From Tachypleus tridentatus (lineage: Eukaryota; Arthropoda; Merostomata; Xiphosura; Limulidae), in assembly GCF_004210375.1 (NCBI RefSeq), contig NC_134834.1, positions 91,578,170-91,642,169 of the forward strand: 64,000 nucleotides of DNA, in the 5' to 3' direction. Shown in pieces: positions 39,501 to 54,500 of this stretch. The stretch's first letter is position 1. Each line of letters starts with the position of its first letter. The position numbers and the translations under genes are program-made. Under the pieces are notes generated by a model. That model was not told where the DNA came from. It was given only the letters and a program-made list of their open reading frames with translations, and searched no databases.

Positions 39501-42500
39501 TAGTATTTCAGTACACCAAAAGATATAAAATTAAGATTTAAACTAAAAAAGTGTGTACTGATATGCATGGATGTGGAGTTTCTGGGCCACATGGTTGGAA
39601 GGTATAGAATGTTCAATGATCCTTCAAAGGAAACCCAATTTTTAGCATTATAAACTCTAACACTGCTTAACCACCAGAGGTGATTTTGAAATAGTATAAT
39701 CACAGATAAAGGATATTCTGAGTCATTCACCTGCTTATACAATAACAGCTTGTGAAAGATGACACATGATAAAGGAACTACAATATTTGTTAAACATTCA
39801 CTAAATGCATAGATCATATGTTATTGAAGTAACTGTAGAAAGTATGATTAAAAATTAGATAATGATACTGCACCAGTACAGATTGTTTACATCAGCAGCA
39901 TGAAAATGCTAGTGGATCATCTTGGCAATCGGAGAATACATGCTAGTTTGTTGAATGTCTGGATTCTGGACACTACACAGTGGTCAAAGCCATTACAACA
40001 GCATCAACACTTCTGCAATTGAATAGACACCACAATTAACTGATAAGAAACTTCTGAGGTCAAGTCCAGAGAGTCAGTTTGAATGCTGTTGGCAATATAG
40101 CTAGGTAGTGGTCTACAAGATATATGGAAATTGTTCAGTCAGTGAGGAGTGCACAGTGGTGTGTGATATTGATTTTATGAACCAACGACTAGAGGAAACC
40201 AGGAGATATCATACACCATAACACACATGTATGACCACACTGCTAATCCATATCCTGATGAGTCTCCCAATAATGAACCAATGACTAGAGGAAACCAGGA
40301 GATATCATACACCATTGTACACATGCTTGACCACACTGCTAATCCATATCCTGATGAGTCTCCCAATAATGAACCAATGACTAGAGGAAACCAGGAGATA
40401 TCATACACCATTGTACACATGCATGACCACACTGTTAATCCATATCCTGATGAGTCTCCCAATAATCAGAGGTCAAAAGGCATATTATTATATTTATAGG
40501 CTTATATTCTAAAATTTATTGAACTACTATTTTATGAATGTATGCCAATAAGTTTGGTGTCAAATTGTAGAGTATAATTCCAATTTTAGTATTACATATT
40601 ACTTAATTTCTTAAAGGTAAATATTAATTTTTTTGTGTCACATAATATGCTGAAAGCAGCTTTGGTTCAAATTAGACATTTATGTCCAAATACAAAGTCT
40701 AGAGATTTTTATGAATTAGAAACTCAAATTCCTGATATTTGCAAACTAAAATATACAAATAAGAACATCCCATCTTTTCTATTTTCTGAGATATTTAGTG
40801 AATCAACCTAGATGACCCCACCTAGGTCTTCCATTTTTGAAAATACTTGCTTACATACAACTACCTCACTCACTGAAGTTCAGGAGGATAGTTATCTTGT
40901 ATTGAAAGTTGTAATATGAAAACTATAACCACAACAAGATGGTTTTCAGTTTGGTGCATAAGATTAAGGTCACAGTGAGAGAGTTAAAGATGCTGAAAAA
41001 TGGTGTTAACACTGCAACATATGTGTTGACCAAAGGAAAAACTAAACAACTATTCATCTCTTGGAATACTCTGACAAAAGGTTAAATGTTATTCTTAGTG
41101 GAGAAACAGACCTGGACAGAGCTGGAACTCCACCTACAAATTAGGAAGTTAATCAGTATGTACTGGTCATTATTAATTACTTCGATTTGGAACTGAAGCT
41201 CAGTTAGTAGTCGATATTTCAATACAGTACATTGTTGATGTATAGGACGAAAAATAGATAACACAGTTTGAAATACCTGAAAAAGATAATTGAATTCAGC
41301 AGCCAAGTATTAAGTTTGATGACAAATTACGTTTCACCATTTAATACTTAGCCTGATGGTTTAGCTGAATAGGAAATACAGACTGTTGAACCCACATTTG
41401 ATATATTTCTAAATAATTAATGAAACAACTATTTGTTTGCTTAATTTTGCACAGAGCTAATCAAGGACTTTCTGCACTAGCACTCCCTAGTTGTAAAATG
41501 ATAGAGGGAGAGTAGCTAGTTAACAACATCCATCTCCAGTTTCTTGAGCTACTATTTTACTAACAAATAGGGGGATTGACCATAATATTATAATGCTCCT
41601 ATGACTAAAACAGTGAGCATGTTTGGTGATGGTGATACAAGCCCATGACACACAAACTGAGTCAAGCATCCTAATCACCTAGTTATGCCTGGCCAAAGGA
41701 AATTGGTAGATCTAACAGTATACCACAGTACCATCCACACATCTATCTTTTACTTAAAATCCACAAACAAGGATATATTCTTCATTTCACTATAAGGTCT
41801 CCAACTAAATTATAAAATTTCCAAAAGGGATAAATAAATCTCATTTAAAAAATATTACCAAAAACGTTAATATTAACAGCACAACAATCAACAACAAAAT
41901 ATCTAAGTTATGGTCAGGAAAGCAGTTTATGTGAGATTTTCTGACTCTTAAGCAGTGAAGAACATGAAAGGTGTGAGAATGAAGAATTATGGATAAATGA
42001 TGCATATTCTGCAGTGTTTGAAGGGCATTCAGATACGTAGAGTGACGTGTTTTTGGCAGTCTGGGTTCAAAGTGAATAATATTTACAGTGTTACACAGTT
42101 AATTTTACTTGATTTGAAAGTGAATACCATACTTTCTACATTAGAATGCTATAAAACTGAGGTGCATACATAAAATTTATAAATAAAATGAGCAACATTA
42201 AATTTTCCTTTATTATTCAAAACCAAAAGTGGTTAGAAATAAATAGTTTTATACATCTGTGCATAGCTAACTGAAAAAAAAACTTACTGTGGCATTCAGA
42301 TTTTCCGTTTTATCCACCAAGAGCTCTAATCTTTCTCCTCTGCTTGCAACTGTGTCTATGAAGAAAAGAAATAAAGAACAAACATAATATTTTAGGACAA
42401 AATGTTTCCACAGATACAAGTTACGGTGGCAAGGGTAACAGGTTTATTTTAGATCAGATTGGATTCCTGCCTATTCAATAATTTCATGTTGCTTTGAGAA

Positions 42501-45500
42501 CTTATGGCCAAGTGGATGTTAAAACATTTTGGAAGAGAAATGTTCCTTCAGTAGTACAGTTAAATACTTTAAAGGTAAAGCAAAGAAAATTCTGAAGACT
42601 TTTCAATGTTCTTCATAAATTAATTCATAAGAATCTTATGGTTTACTTTTGGAAAACTTTTTCATTGTTGGTTCAACACCTGACCCTATTTGGTTGATGT
42701 TTTGGTCTTTATAATTTGATTTCAACATTTAGCTGTAAGTTAGCATTTTATTAAATTGAAAATGTGTTTCCAGTTATAATCTCTTCTCACGTTACAGCTA
42801 TCACTTGACTGCTAGAGTTTCTTTTCCTTTGCCCACCTCATCCGAGTTTTGATCTGACCTCTTCTTACTTGTTCCAGTCTTAGTCCCCACTTAATAGCTC
42901 TTGGCAGTACTTGTCTTATGACATTCTATACACTGATGCACCCTCTATCCTGGTATTGTATGTAAACATCTCTTTAGACGATATTGTCGCTTTTTCTCGG
43001 TTGACCCATTTTACAGTCTCTAACACTGGTTCTTAGTAGGGAGGAAGGGCAGTAGAGTGTAATAGGAGGTGAATATTATTGGAAATACATTTTCAACTTA
43101 AACAAATGCTAACCAAAACATACCTTCAGTCTCATTACAGCTAGAATTACCCAATGATAAGGTGAAGGGGCCAATGAAAGTATTACCAGACACAATGAAT
43201 CTGCACTGGTTGTGGGCTATGGGAGAACTGCACAACATCCAGAACAAGTATACACTTCACTTGGAGCCTAAATCATGAACTGTGAATGGAACTGGATGGG
43301 ATCTTTCATTACCATTTACCAGGTCCAAACAAAGTAGACAAGGTCTCACTACTCGTGGTTAGAAATATAGGGCTATAAATCCCACATTGGTGGCAAGGGT
43401 GTTTGGACTGCAATAGATATACTTGTAAAAATATTCCAATCTGTAGCTATAGACTTATGTGTTTTGAGCCACCTGAATTGCGACAAGAAGGTAAGCAATA
43501 CTGAAGTGGACAAACCTCCTGCTCAAACTGAAGTACAAAACACCCAGAACTTGGAATGATGGGATCCTGTATGGCATACTCAACATGAAGAAATAGAACT
43601 TCTTTGGTTTAAAAGTATGCAGTCATCCTCACTCCTCAACCATGTGGGTAAGGTAAATTCCACTTTTCCCTATAATTACGGGGAGGACATGGAACAAACT
43701 GTTCAACCAAGTACTCAGAATGGGGTCACTCTGAGTTCAGAATTATGGGGAGACAATGGACACTCTTCCATGATCGAGCCAATACTGATCAAAAGAAAAA
43801 AGAAGGTTCACTCTCAATCCAACCAGACAATCAAGTGTAAAATCTTAAGTGGTATTATGAGTAGGCTGCCCCATAAGCTAGAGCCACTCCCACCAAAATC
43901 TCGATCTCAAATACTCTGGAGGGATAACATACCAGCCTGCACAGTGTCCACCAGCTGGCAATTGAAATGGGTTGCTAAGGGCATACAAATGTGATGATTA
44001 TGATAAAATGTGACTTGCAGATGTCTTCTACCTGCAACAAAAGCACAAAATAAACAATATGGATCAATTTTAGTGCCTGCCCCATCAAGGTAGCTGGGGA
44101 TAAATCCCAAGAAACTGAAGGATCCCAATGAATAGAAGGCAGCCATTTAGCATCTCCAAAAGCTTCAGTGCAAGTAACATGACACTTCAAGGCCCTTACT
44201 AAATATAACAAAAGATCAGGATCTGATCAGTCATTGAGGTGAGAAATAGGTGTCACATGAATCAGTAAAAAGAACTTACCTGTTTCAGTGGCTACCAGTG
44301 TATTAAGTAAGCAGGATTGTCTGAGTACAAAAGGGTGCGAGTAGAATGATAAAGCATCTTCTGCACATGTAGTACAAACAAGCCAGACCACTGATGGCTG
44401 AAGGTAAGGAGCAATAAAAAAAATAAACCTATGAAAAAGTTGATACTGGAAACTATGGATTCAAACTGACGTTGAGACAGAGAATGTAATGCTGCCTTTA
44501 TATCCAAGTTCAGCAACAGAAACAGTCATTTTAGGAAAACAAAATGACCCAAAAAAAGTTAAGGAGGCTGGAGAGCACTAAGGATTTAAAGAATTTCCTT
44601 TCCTTCTCTTTAAGTATTGAAAGGTAGCTGATGAGGACAACTGTGTAAAATGTCAAACCCTTGTTGGAGAAACAGATAAAAAAATGTCTGAAGAAAGTGG
44701 GTTCAACTTCCTCACAATACACTATTGTGAATAAGTGTACTATTTCTGTTAATAACCATCCATTGTGGGATGATGCAGAGACTCAAACAGGTGCATGGCA
44801 ACCTTAAAAGTTAGATACTAATACTGTGGGAAGAACCACACAACTTATATGTGGGATATATGTGTGTAAAATATGAGATTGTGGCTAATTCAACAGAGAT
44901 AGCCAAAAATGAAATGGAAGAGGTGGGCACTCCTAAAGGTACCATAAGAGCAGAAACCATGGTTGAGCCAGCTAGTCTGATGTTATCAAAAGAACACAAG
45001 AGATTGCAAGAATCATAGCTAGGATGTTGGATAACAAATGAACCAGTGGGTAAGCATATAAATGCAATCCTATCCAGTTATGATTGAATAGATATGTTGC
45101 TAAAGCCTGAGGATGAGATATTAAAGACCAAAATGATAATGAGTGTCAAATACATCAATCTTTGATGTCTTGAACCAAGAGTAAATCTAACAGAAAATCC
45201 ATCGATGAAGCATCCATTCTGTTAGAAGAATCCAGTTGTGCCAAGACAATCCACCAACAACTTCATTGCCCCTAAAATGCAAGTTAGTAGGATAATATGA
45301 AGAGAGTGGTTCAATACAGAAAATCCAAGAACTAAATGCAAAAAGGTCTTGGAATGAATGCTTCCTTGACAAGAAATGTAAAACACAACCATGGAATTGT
45401 GAATATGAAGTATAGTAGCCTTGTCATCCATCCCTAGGCTCTGGAATTTCTGACCACTGAGAAATGCACCTCACTCCTCAAGTGAAGCAACAATGAAAAA

Positions 45501-48500
45501 TGGATCTCTGGACAAGGTAGTGGCAGAGGAAGACCTATCACAGTATTGTCACTACATAAGAATGAAGATGTTTATTCTGAAAAAGGAGACTATGGAATCC
45601 AGTGGATAGATGTTCATGATTTACTGGTCTCAGCCCAAAAGAGAAAGAACCATCCATGTAACAGGAGAAGGATACTCGAGTAGAAGTTGGACAGTTTATT
45701 CTCTAGCATGGGGCTTGATAGGAGATGGATGAGGCTGACTAAGATACATGTTGAAAAAAAATACCCAGATCGAAGACAAGTTGTTTTGAAGTAAGCAAAG
45801 ATTTCTTGGCTCTAATAATGGGATCTGGTTGGTTGCTTTGGAAAGCAGTAACTGGGAATGAAATTTTGCCAACTGAGTAGATGGTGCCAACAGTAGCCAG
45901 CCATCCATGCAATGCTGTGTGCACAGACCCAGGAAAAAGAGATGCTGAGAAAAGGCTTATATGATTGAGCAGAACACATGATATTGATGCTAATCCTTGA
46001 ACTGCAGCATCTGACACTTGCACACAATATGTAAGTAATGGCAAGATTATTCCACTATGAAAATATGTAGATAGGTATTAGCAACATGGAACTTCATCAT
46101 TTACAGTCCTGGTGAAAAACGCTAATAGGTGCTGATGTTGGGAATCAGGATATTTGAACAGGGACAGAACTATAACCACTTCTAGGAGCAGAGGAAACTC
46201 AAGAAGCTAAAGATAAAAGATGCAGATGAGCATCATGAACCCTTGATTCCAATGACTATGGAATGCCCACAAAAGTCAAGGAAAGGGGAGCCTTACGTAA
46301 CTCATGGAAGGTGGCAGCAGGTAGACAAATCCACTACAAAAACAATGCACCTCTACCAAATAAATCCCACTAACATACCAGCCAAGACAAAGGGAAACTA
46401 CAGAATGGACAACCAAATCAAGGCTGATGCTAAAAATGGTCCTAACTCATCATCAAATTGATGTGATGATCACTGAGGCTTTCAAAAAAAGTTGTAGGAA
46501 TGATAAATATCCCAGAACCATAGTTAGGGTCAGAAAAATCCTAGAAACTTGGTATCTGTTCCAGCTGAACACAGACTCTGTTCCAAAACCCCACTTTTTC
46601 AGGAGCAGGTTTATTCTCTGAAAGTGTTGATATACTTCCACTTGGTAGTATAGTAGGCCAAAGCATATTATTATGACAAATGTGATGGTCACAGCACAGC
46701 TGTCCCTTTATATCATGCTATATATCAAAGGTGGGATAGGACAGATTTGATTTGCCTCTGTATTAAACACAGTAATCTGGGAACTTTTGCCATATATCAG
46801 AGTGAAAAACAATTTTTTTTATTTTTTTTAAATAGGGAAGTCAAATAAGTAAGATGAAAAATGCTCAAAGTATCTCCGATGGTCATGCTACAAAAAACTC
46901 TTTAGAGAACACTATGTCATGGAAAAATGACAATATTATCTCAGGATGTTTAGATACAGTACCAGAATAAAAGGTGTACTGATGTAAGTCGAGAGTGTCA
47001 TGAGACAGATATTGCCAGGGGCAATTGAATGGGGAATAAAAGACTGGAGCAAGTGAAAAGAGGTGAGACCAATGCTTAGGTGGGCAAAAGAAAACAAACA
47101 ATAGTAGTCACGTAATAGCTTGGCCCTATAAAAAAACATTCTATTTGTTGCAGAGAGGAGAAAGAGGATGTATTTTCTTTTTCTTGTATTGTATTTTCTC
47201 ACATATGTTTTCTGTTGTCCATCTTCCTCTGCTGACTTGTCTTCTATGTTATGGGTTGCAGAAGGTTTACACAACCTCTTTCTGTTGTTTCAGGCTGATT
47301 TTACAGTTGTGAAGGTTGTGTGTTTGCAATGGACTTCCCTTGGTTTCTGCATGACACATTCCTGGATCCTGGAATTAGGCTATCTTGTGGGTTTCTGGAG
47401 TCAAACGTTAGGTTTCTTCTTGACTCTGAGACTTGAGGTGAAGATGGTATGATCTTCATCCTACCACCACAAAGATATCAGTACCCAATGAGGTTCTGAA
47501 TGTATTTTAATTACTCAAGACTGTCTGTTACACTCTTGTCAACTATACATCATGGGATTGAATGATTCAACTTTCTCTTTAACACCTCATTACTCAACTA
47601 TCCCTTCCAACATGAATGTGCTCCCTTCATGTTCTGCCATGTTTTGGTTGGTTGATTTAGTGTTTTATGGCACAAAGCAGCTAGGCTATTTGTAACAAAC
47701 GTCCGGTAAAAATGTAAAAATAAAGTAAATGTAGTAAAATTCATAAAAGGAAATGAAGGTAAAACAAAACAGCATTTAAAAACATAATTAGCATAAAACC
47801 AATGCTGACATCCAGTCTATAATGTTAAAAGAGAAACTACAGTAAGAAAAGTTGTAAAGGACTTTCTGTAGCATAATGGTAATTATCACAATCCACCAGG
47901 AAGACTAACAGGTAAGTGCAAGAACCACTGTCAATCACCTGAAGTTGGTCTTTCCAGTCCTGGTTCTGGGTTATGTGTCATAATGGCCATTTTCAAAAAG
48001 TAAAGTAATAAAAGTTTTAAAAGACATGCAGCAAAATTGTAATAATAACTCGCCAGGATGACTCAAGGGTATTTCAAAGGGATAGTTCAAACAGCAGCAT
48101 TAGTCACCTGAAGTTGGCCTTTCCAGTCTTAGTGTCCAGTTAATTAATGTTACGGCCATTTTCTGCTTTTCAAATTGAACTAGAGAGATTGTGATTCTTA
48201 AAAGGGAACCACATTAAGAAAGGTTTAATGTGTAAATGTAAAACACTTAAACAACAATAAAAAGATTAATGGCCTTTACAAAACTAAAAACTTTATCAAA
48301 GTGGACAGTGTCACCATCACCAATGACACTGACTAATGTTACGGACAAACCTTGGGACTGAACAGTATTAAAATGGTGTCGTTGAGAGTCGTAACAATGG
48401 CAAGAAAGTAAAATGTGGCTTACAGTGATCTGAGTGTTACACAAACAACACACTGGTGCATCAGTTCCATATAAAAGAAAACGATGAGTTAAAAAACTGA

Positions 48501-51500
48501 CCAATGCATAGTCTAGTTAGAACAACTTCCTCATTCCAATCCTTATGAAAGCAAGACGGCTAAAGTCCAATATAAGGTTTTATTTGAAAAAGCTTGTTGT
48601 CATGTTGCTCACTCCAAGTGGACTGCCAGCTGGCACGGAGCCAAGCCTTGAATACAGGACCATAGTCCATGTATGGAATAGGGTCAGTGATGATAGTGCG
48701 AGAGCAGATAGATTTAGCTGCCGTGTCTGCACGCTCTTTCCCACGAATACCAACATGGCCTAGTATCCAGAAAAACTGGATAGAAGTAGATGTTAATGAT
48801 AAATGGGCCAGTCAGTTTTGAATATCAGCGAGAACAGGGTGTGAACCAACGTGAAGTGATTCCAGGGCCAGTAGAGAACTAAGCAAGTCAGTATAAATAG
48901 TGCATTTGGAGTACTGCTTAGCTTCAATATGATCCAGGGCAAGAGAAATGGCGTACAGTTCAGCTGTGAACACAGAAGCTGCAGTGGGGATTCTACGTGC
49001 AACCACCAAACTGCAACAAACCATGGCAGAGCCCACAGAGTCATCTGAAACCATCTGTATAAATTAGAATGGAAAGATTGTTCGAAAGATGTTCAGTATA
49101 TAAAAGATGGTATTTCCAATCAGGAGTATCTGCTTTTCTCAGATGGCTTAAAGAAATGTCACATTTGGGGACTGTAATAAGCCATGCTGGGATGGGCTGA
49201 CCAGTGGATACTGCAATGTAATCCAAAGACAGACCCAATACATCCAATTGCGCATGCACGCGAAGGCCAAATGGAGGAATGGCAACTCGTCTGTTCTGAA
49301 GAAGTATGGCCCACTGAGGAAGGAAAACATAACCCCAGGTGGGATGCTTTGGAAAGGAACGAAGTTTCGAAGAATATTGTAAAGACAGTTGCAAATGGCA
49401 AAAGTGCAAAAAAGGTTCATGAGATTCTACGTATAAGCTCTGAACTAGGGAGGTGCAAAAAGCCCAAGTGCAGAGACGAAATTCTTGATGATGAATACGG
49501 TCCAGCATCCTTAAGGTCGAGGGTCTGGCAGAGCCATAGACTGGTGATCCACAGTCGAGTTTCGATTGAATAAGAGCACAATATATATTTAACATAGAAC
49601 ATTGATCTGCTCCCCAACTGTTAGTAGAGAGGACATGGAGGATGTTCAGTGCTCTTGTGCATTTGACCCATCACTGCTTAATGTGTGGTATAAAGGTCGG
49701 CTTACAGTCAAAGGTAACCCCAAGAACTTGATCTCAGGGACCACAGGCAGCGAAACTTCACCGATACAGAGTTCAGGATCAGGGTGAATACTCCGTTGGC
49801 AGAAAAAGTGCATGCAAATGGTTTTGGAGAGAGAGAGAGATTAAAACCATTTACCGTCGTCCAGTTTAGTACATGATCGAGGGCAGTTTGCAGTTGCCGC
49901 TCAATATATCTCATGTTTAACGACTGACATGAGATGTGAAAGTCATCGACACAGAGCCTGTTTGCAACGGTAAGAAAGAGTTGTTCATTGAAGACAGTAA
50001 TCCTTATATTGAAAAGTGTGACACTATGGAGGTCTCACAAAATTCCATACCATGATACAGTTGTATCATAAGCCTTCTCAATGTCAAAGAATACTGATAC
50101 AAGATGTTATTTGAGAAAAGCTTCTTTGATGGGTGTTTGAAGTCGAATCAGGTAGTCCACAGTGGAGTGCTGTCGTCAGAACCCTCACTGTATGGATGAG
50201 AGGAAGCTGTTTGATTTGAAGAACTAAATGAGACAAGCATTAACCACCCTCTCTAAGGTCTTACAGAAAAAACTTGTCAATGCAATTGGAGGGTAGTTTG
50301 AAGGAATCGTGGGATCCTTCCCAGGCTTAGAGAAAGGTAGGACAATCACCTGGTGCCAGGCATCAAGAAAAACATTCTCCTGCCAGATCCAGTTAAAAAC
50401 TAGCAAAAGAACAGTAAGAGAAGCAGGAGATAGATGGCACAGCATTTCATAGTGTACATCATCAGGTCCAACCAATTTACTGTCAGGTTGATTGGGCAGG
50501 TCTTTGTTGATGGAAGAGGATTCCAGGGACTGAGGATGTGAACGAATGATCATTTTGCATCATGGGGTGGAAGAAGATATATCCAAGGAAATGCCTGTAC
50601 CCAAAACCAAAGGGGGAAGATCTTGGGATTTGTTGGAATGTATGAAAGGGACTGAGATGGGTGTTGAAGTTGATTTATCAACCTTTTTAATCATGGAGGT
50701 CAAAAGACTTTTGATTCATTTTGTGAATGCTTTTTTTGGAGACAAAGAGAGATTCATCTGCACTCCCACTATAGTAGTAGAATGAAGTGCAGCAACATAT
50801 GTCCAAGATGGAGTGGTGGACAGCAACTTGCAAGCCTCAAGATAAGTAATGTTATGAATCATTTTCAAAAGTTGCACCTCTTTTTCTTCCAACCAGTTAG
50901 GGCAAGAACAAAAGTAGAATGAGTGAGAGCCATTGCAATGGACACAATGAGGATCTGTTTCACACTTTTTGGCATCACTGTCCTTGCCACCACAACGAGT
51001 ACACGTCAAGGAACAATGACATGATGTCTTCGGGTGACCAAACCACTTACACTGGAAACACTGGAGAGGGTTTGGAATGGGTGGCTGTACTCTGCAATTA
51101 AGATAACCTGCCTCGATGGTGGCAAGTGGATGTGGTGATGTAAAAGTCAGAACAAAGCCACTGGTCAGCATCATAATTCCATCTTTGCAAGTAGACATAT
51201 GCCTCACTGTAGAAACTCCTTGGGTGGAGAAACCAGCAAGAATCTCTGACTCAGGATGTTCTTCAAATCCCTCTCAACTATAACTTCTTGTGATGAATTC
51301 AAAATAGCATGAGGTGTAATCTCAATAGGTATATCCCCAATTGCCTATGAATGCAAGAGGAGTTCACTGTATTGAGATGTGTATGTTGCCTCCAATACAT
51401 CACCAGATCGAAGCTTCTTTACCGACATTGGAGAGCCAGCACATCCTTCTAGTCCATTCTGAATGAATAAGAGAGACATTTGCCCTAAAGGTTTGTCTAA

Positions 51501-54500
51501 AAATTAATGCAATATAAGAAAGTGAGGTACAACAGGTGGTATAGATGGTGAGGATTGCTGCTCAGAATCTTCAAGACATGGTCATTTACCTATAGCCTGT
51601 TTTTTCACTACTTTATAAAGATTTTTATTCGAAGTATCCATAATGAAGAAAGGATAATTTTGGTGCCCACTGACCTCACCCACCATGAAGCCCTACAAGG
51701 GAATGCACTACAATGTCCACAACATCTGTTGAGAACATCCAACACTGGTACTTGGTTGACCCAAGCCCAAGTGGACCATCCGATTGGCCCAAGGGTGGGA
51801 CCACCTCATGGCTACCCATCTACACGAATTCAAGGTCAAAGTTGTGTGTTAGCATTGGACCCTTCAACCACCAGGATCCTCTCCTCCCTTTCACAGTTCA
51901 CTATGCACGGCAAACCTGTGGGTGTATGTTTAGATCCCAGAGGAGGTAAATTGAAAGAACAGAACCTTCCCTGGGAGGTTCCTTCACCACTTTCAGGAAT
52001 CCTCACAGAGGGGAAATCTTGTATTTACTGTAGACATAAAATAACAATATAAGTTCTACCTAATTCTTTTGAATTATATATTCTAGTAATTAAGAAATGG
52101 TTAAGACTTAATAACTATTTAGAAAAAGAAATGTAATATTATCAAGTCTGTTTTTCTATTCAATATTGGGCAGTCCTTGAAAATTATCTTCTAAGAAATA
52201 AAACTGAAAGTATGTGGAAAGAAACAGATTCAAATTAAAAATAAACTAGTTTAATAAATGACGATGAAGTAAAGAAACTATCATTATAAATCAAATCTAA
52301 TATTCAGAATTTCAAAATGTCATTTCTTTTTAAATAATGCTTTGTTTTACATTCTTACATTCACCACAGTTTCACCCAGACTGATTACATACTTCTTTCT
52401 TTCTATATTTTATTAAAGACTAATGTTTCACTCTAAACAAAGAAACATATGTTCCTAAAATTTTGATACATAATTTCAGAAGATAAAAACACATAATGAG
52501 CCTTGGTTATGAACATGAAACAATTATTAAAAAATACAATAATAGACATTACAAACTTACCAATATTTTTTATCATGATATTTTTTAAATCATCCAGTTC
52601 ACCCTGCACTTTAGAAACTGTATCCACATCTCTGCTGTCTGAATAATATTTCTGTTATGAATTAAACTAAAATTGAATGTTATATTTCTCATAAAAAACA
52701 TTTTCTTAATACAAGTACAGTGATTTTAATTAAGAAAAATAAAAGTGCAATTACAACTACTACAATGAGATGAGATAGGCTCACATAATTTGTTTTTTAT
52801 GATCTATGTTTTCTCTTAGTTTTATTTATGAAGGCTAACCTTTCACCTCTTCCTGAAGAATGTCTGTCTGTTGCACAAAACTGCAGTTTCTTACAAACAT
52901 TTTTACAAGCTAAAACAGATACAAATATCACTTAAAAAAGAATTTATCTGGTACATAAAAAACTAAAACAGTAATACTTAAATCTTTATTAATTTATACA
53001 GTTGATGCAGTAATATTAGAAAACCTTCACATTTGAAGTCTTACAACCTACCATTTGATTAGCAAGAGCCCGAGAAAACTCGCTATTCATGGCATAAGGA
53101 AGGGCTGTTTGTGCCCGAGCTCCATATGTTGTCTTAAACCTTTGTGAAGGGGAAAAAAAGTCATTTCACATTGTTATACTTTTACTGGGGTTAAATCTTC
53201 CAACTATATTTTCTTTCATGTTTTGTTATGCCCTTTTACAAGCTCAGCACTAAGTCTAAGGGCTCATGATTCTAAACTGCAAGATTCTATACTTGTGGTA
53301 GGAACAGCTGAGATAATTCATTGTGCAACTGTACTTAATAACACAAACAAACACAGTTACACAATGAATTAGCTGTTCCAACCACAAGTGTAGAATCTTG
53401 CTGTTTAGAACTGCTAAGATAATTCATTGTGTAACTGTGCTTAATAACACAAACAAACACAGTTAAATTAGTTTATATTTTAAAACTACTAATACTAAAG
53501 CATGAACTTATTCTTAGAATGGATGCAACATATCTTCAAATAAAAAATGAACTCTTAAGCCTTTAAGCACACAATGGACTCCTCACTTACAAATATACAA
53601 ACAAGCATTTGTGTATTTGCAAAAAATCTAGAACTCCAGAATATGACTGCTATTTGCTTCATTCCATGTACTTAGGAGACAGAAATAATGTGAATACAAG
53701 GATGAATAGGTTTTTAATCCTTAACAGATGGAGTTTTGAAATATATTTGAAAAGCAGACAAATTTTCTAAACATTTGCTCAAGTAAGTAATCTACGACTT
53801 ATAAATACTTGCAAATGAGATTAAGCCACATCAATCAAGATACAGTATATGTAGTATGAAGTAATGATTATGATATGCAAGCACGTTTTTACACACTATT
53901 TACAAGTCTTTAAAATCATTCATTTATTTTGTTTGCATGTAATTTTAGTATAAATAAATGGATTAAAATGCCATTAAATTGCATTGTTTTAGTTGCTTTG
54001 TGACTTTTTTCTCTACAGTAGATAATGTTTATTCTGCCAAGAGGATAATGCATTATTACAGCATTTGGATAAACATGATTAGCACTGTACTACTCTATGT
54101 TGACCAAGCTGACTTAGTCTAAATGTAACATCTAACCAATGCTTTCATAAAACAAAAATCATGATAGGATGCTGTCAACTGAACAAAGAAATCAACTTTG
54201 TGTGTTAAATTGACACACACTTTCTTATTTTGGTTCTATCCGAAGTTCGATAAACAAAGGATTATTTTAAAATCATTGCATTTAATTTGATGGAAGTATT
54301 TCCTGAGAAAAATAATGCTGTAGAGCTAAGTACAATCAACTAGAGGTAACAATGATTCTGTCTGTATAACTAACTATGCTGCATTTTATTTTTGTGTTTT
54401 GTAATAAAGATTTTATTTCATTTCCATAAATTTGCCCAGACTCTTTATTCCACAAACACTGATTTAGTTATCAGTTTCAGAATTACTCTTCTTACTTCCT

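Larger units (their letters stand above)
47648..52014 (-). mobile_element. LINE copy 2, same family as copy 1, internally deleted
   Basis: Co-linear with copy 1 from the same 3' end (ttgatttagtgttttatggc) to the same 5' end (about 52,014), in the same orientation. About 1.35 kb is missing, with a junction near 50,484: sequence matching copy 1 at about 29,385 runs straight into sequence matching 30,725. No clear target-site duplication was seen. More diverged from a functional element than copy 1. Confidence 0.9.

Noticed and set aside
43617..43994. Plus-strand 125-codon frame
   Set aside because: No recognisable domain; its right end overlaps the recombinase remnant of the DIRS-like element on the other strand. 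Could be element flank.
49184..49573. Plus-strand frames of 94-129 codons opposite the LINE ORF2 regions (also near 28,069, 28,431 and 48,545)
   Set aside because: They are antisense shadows of the LINE coding sequence.
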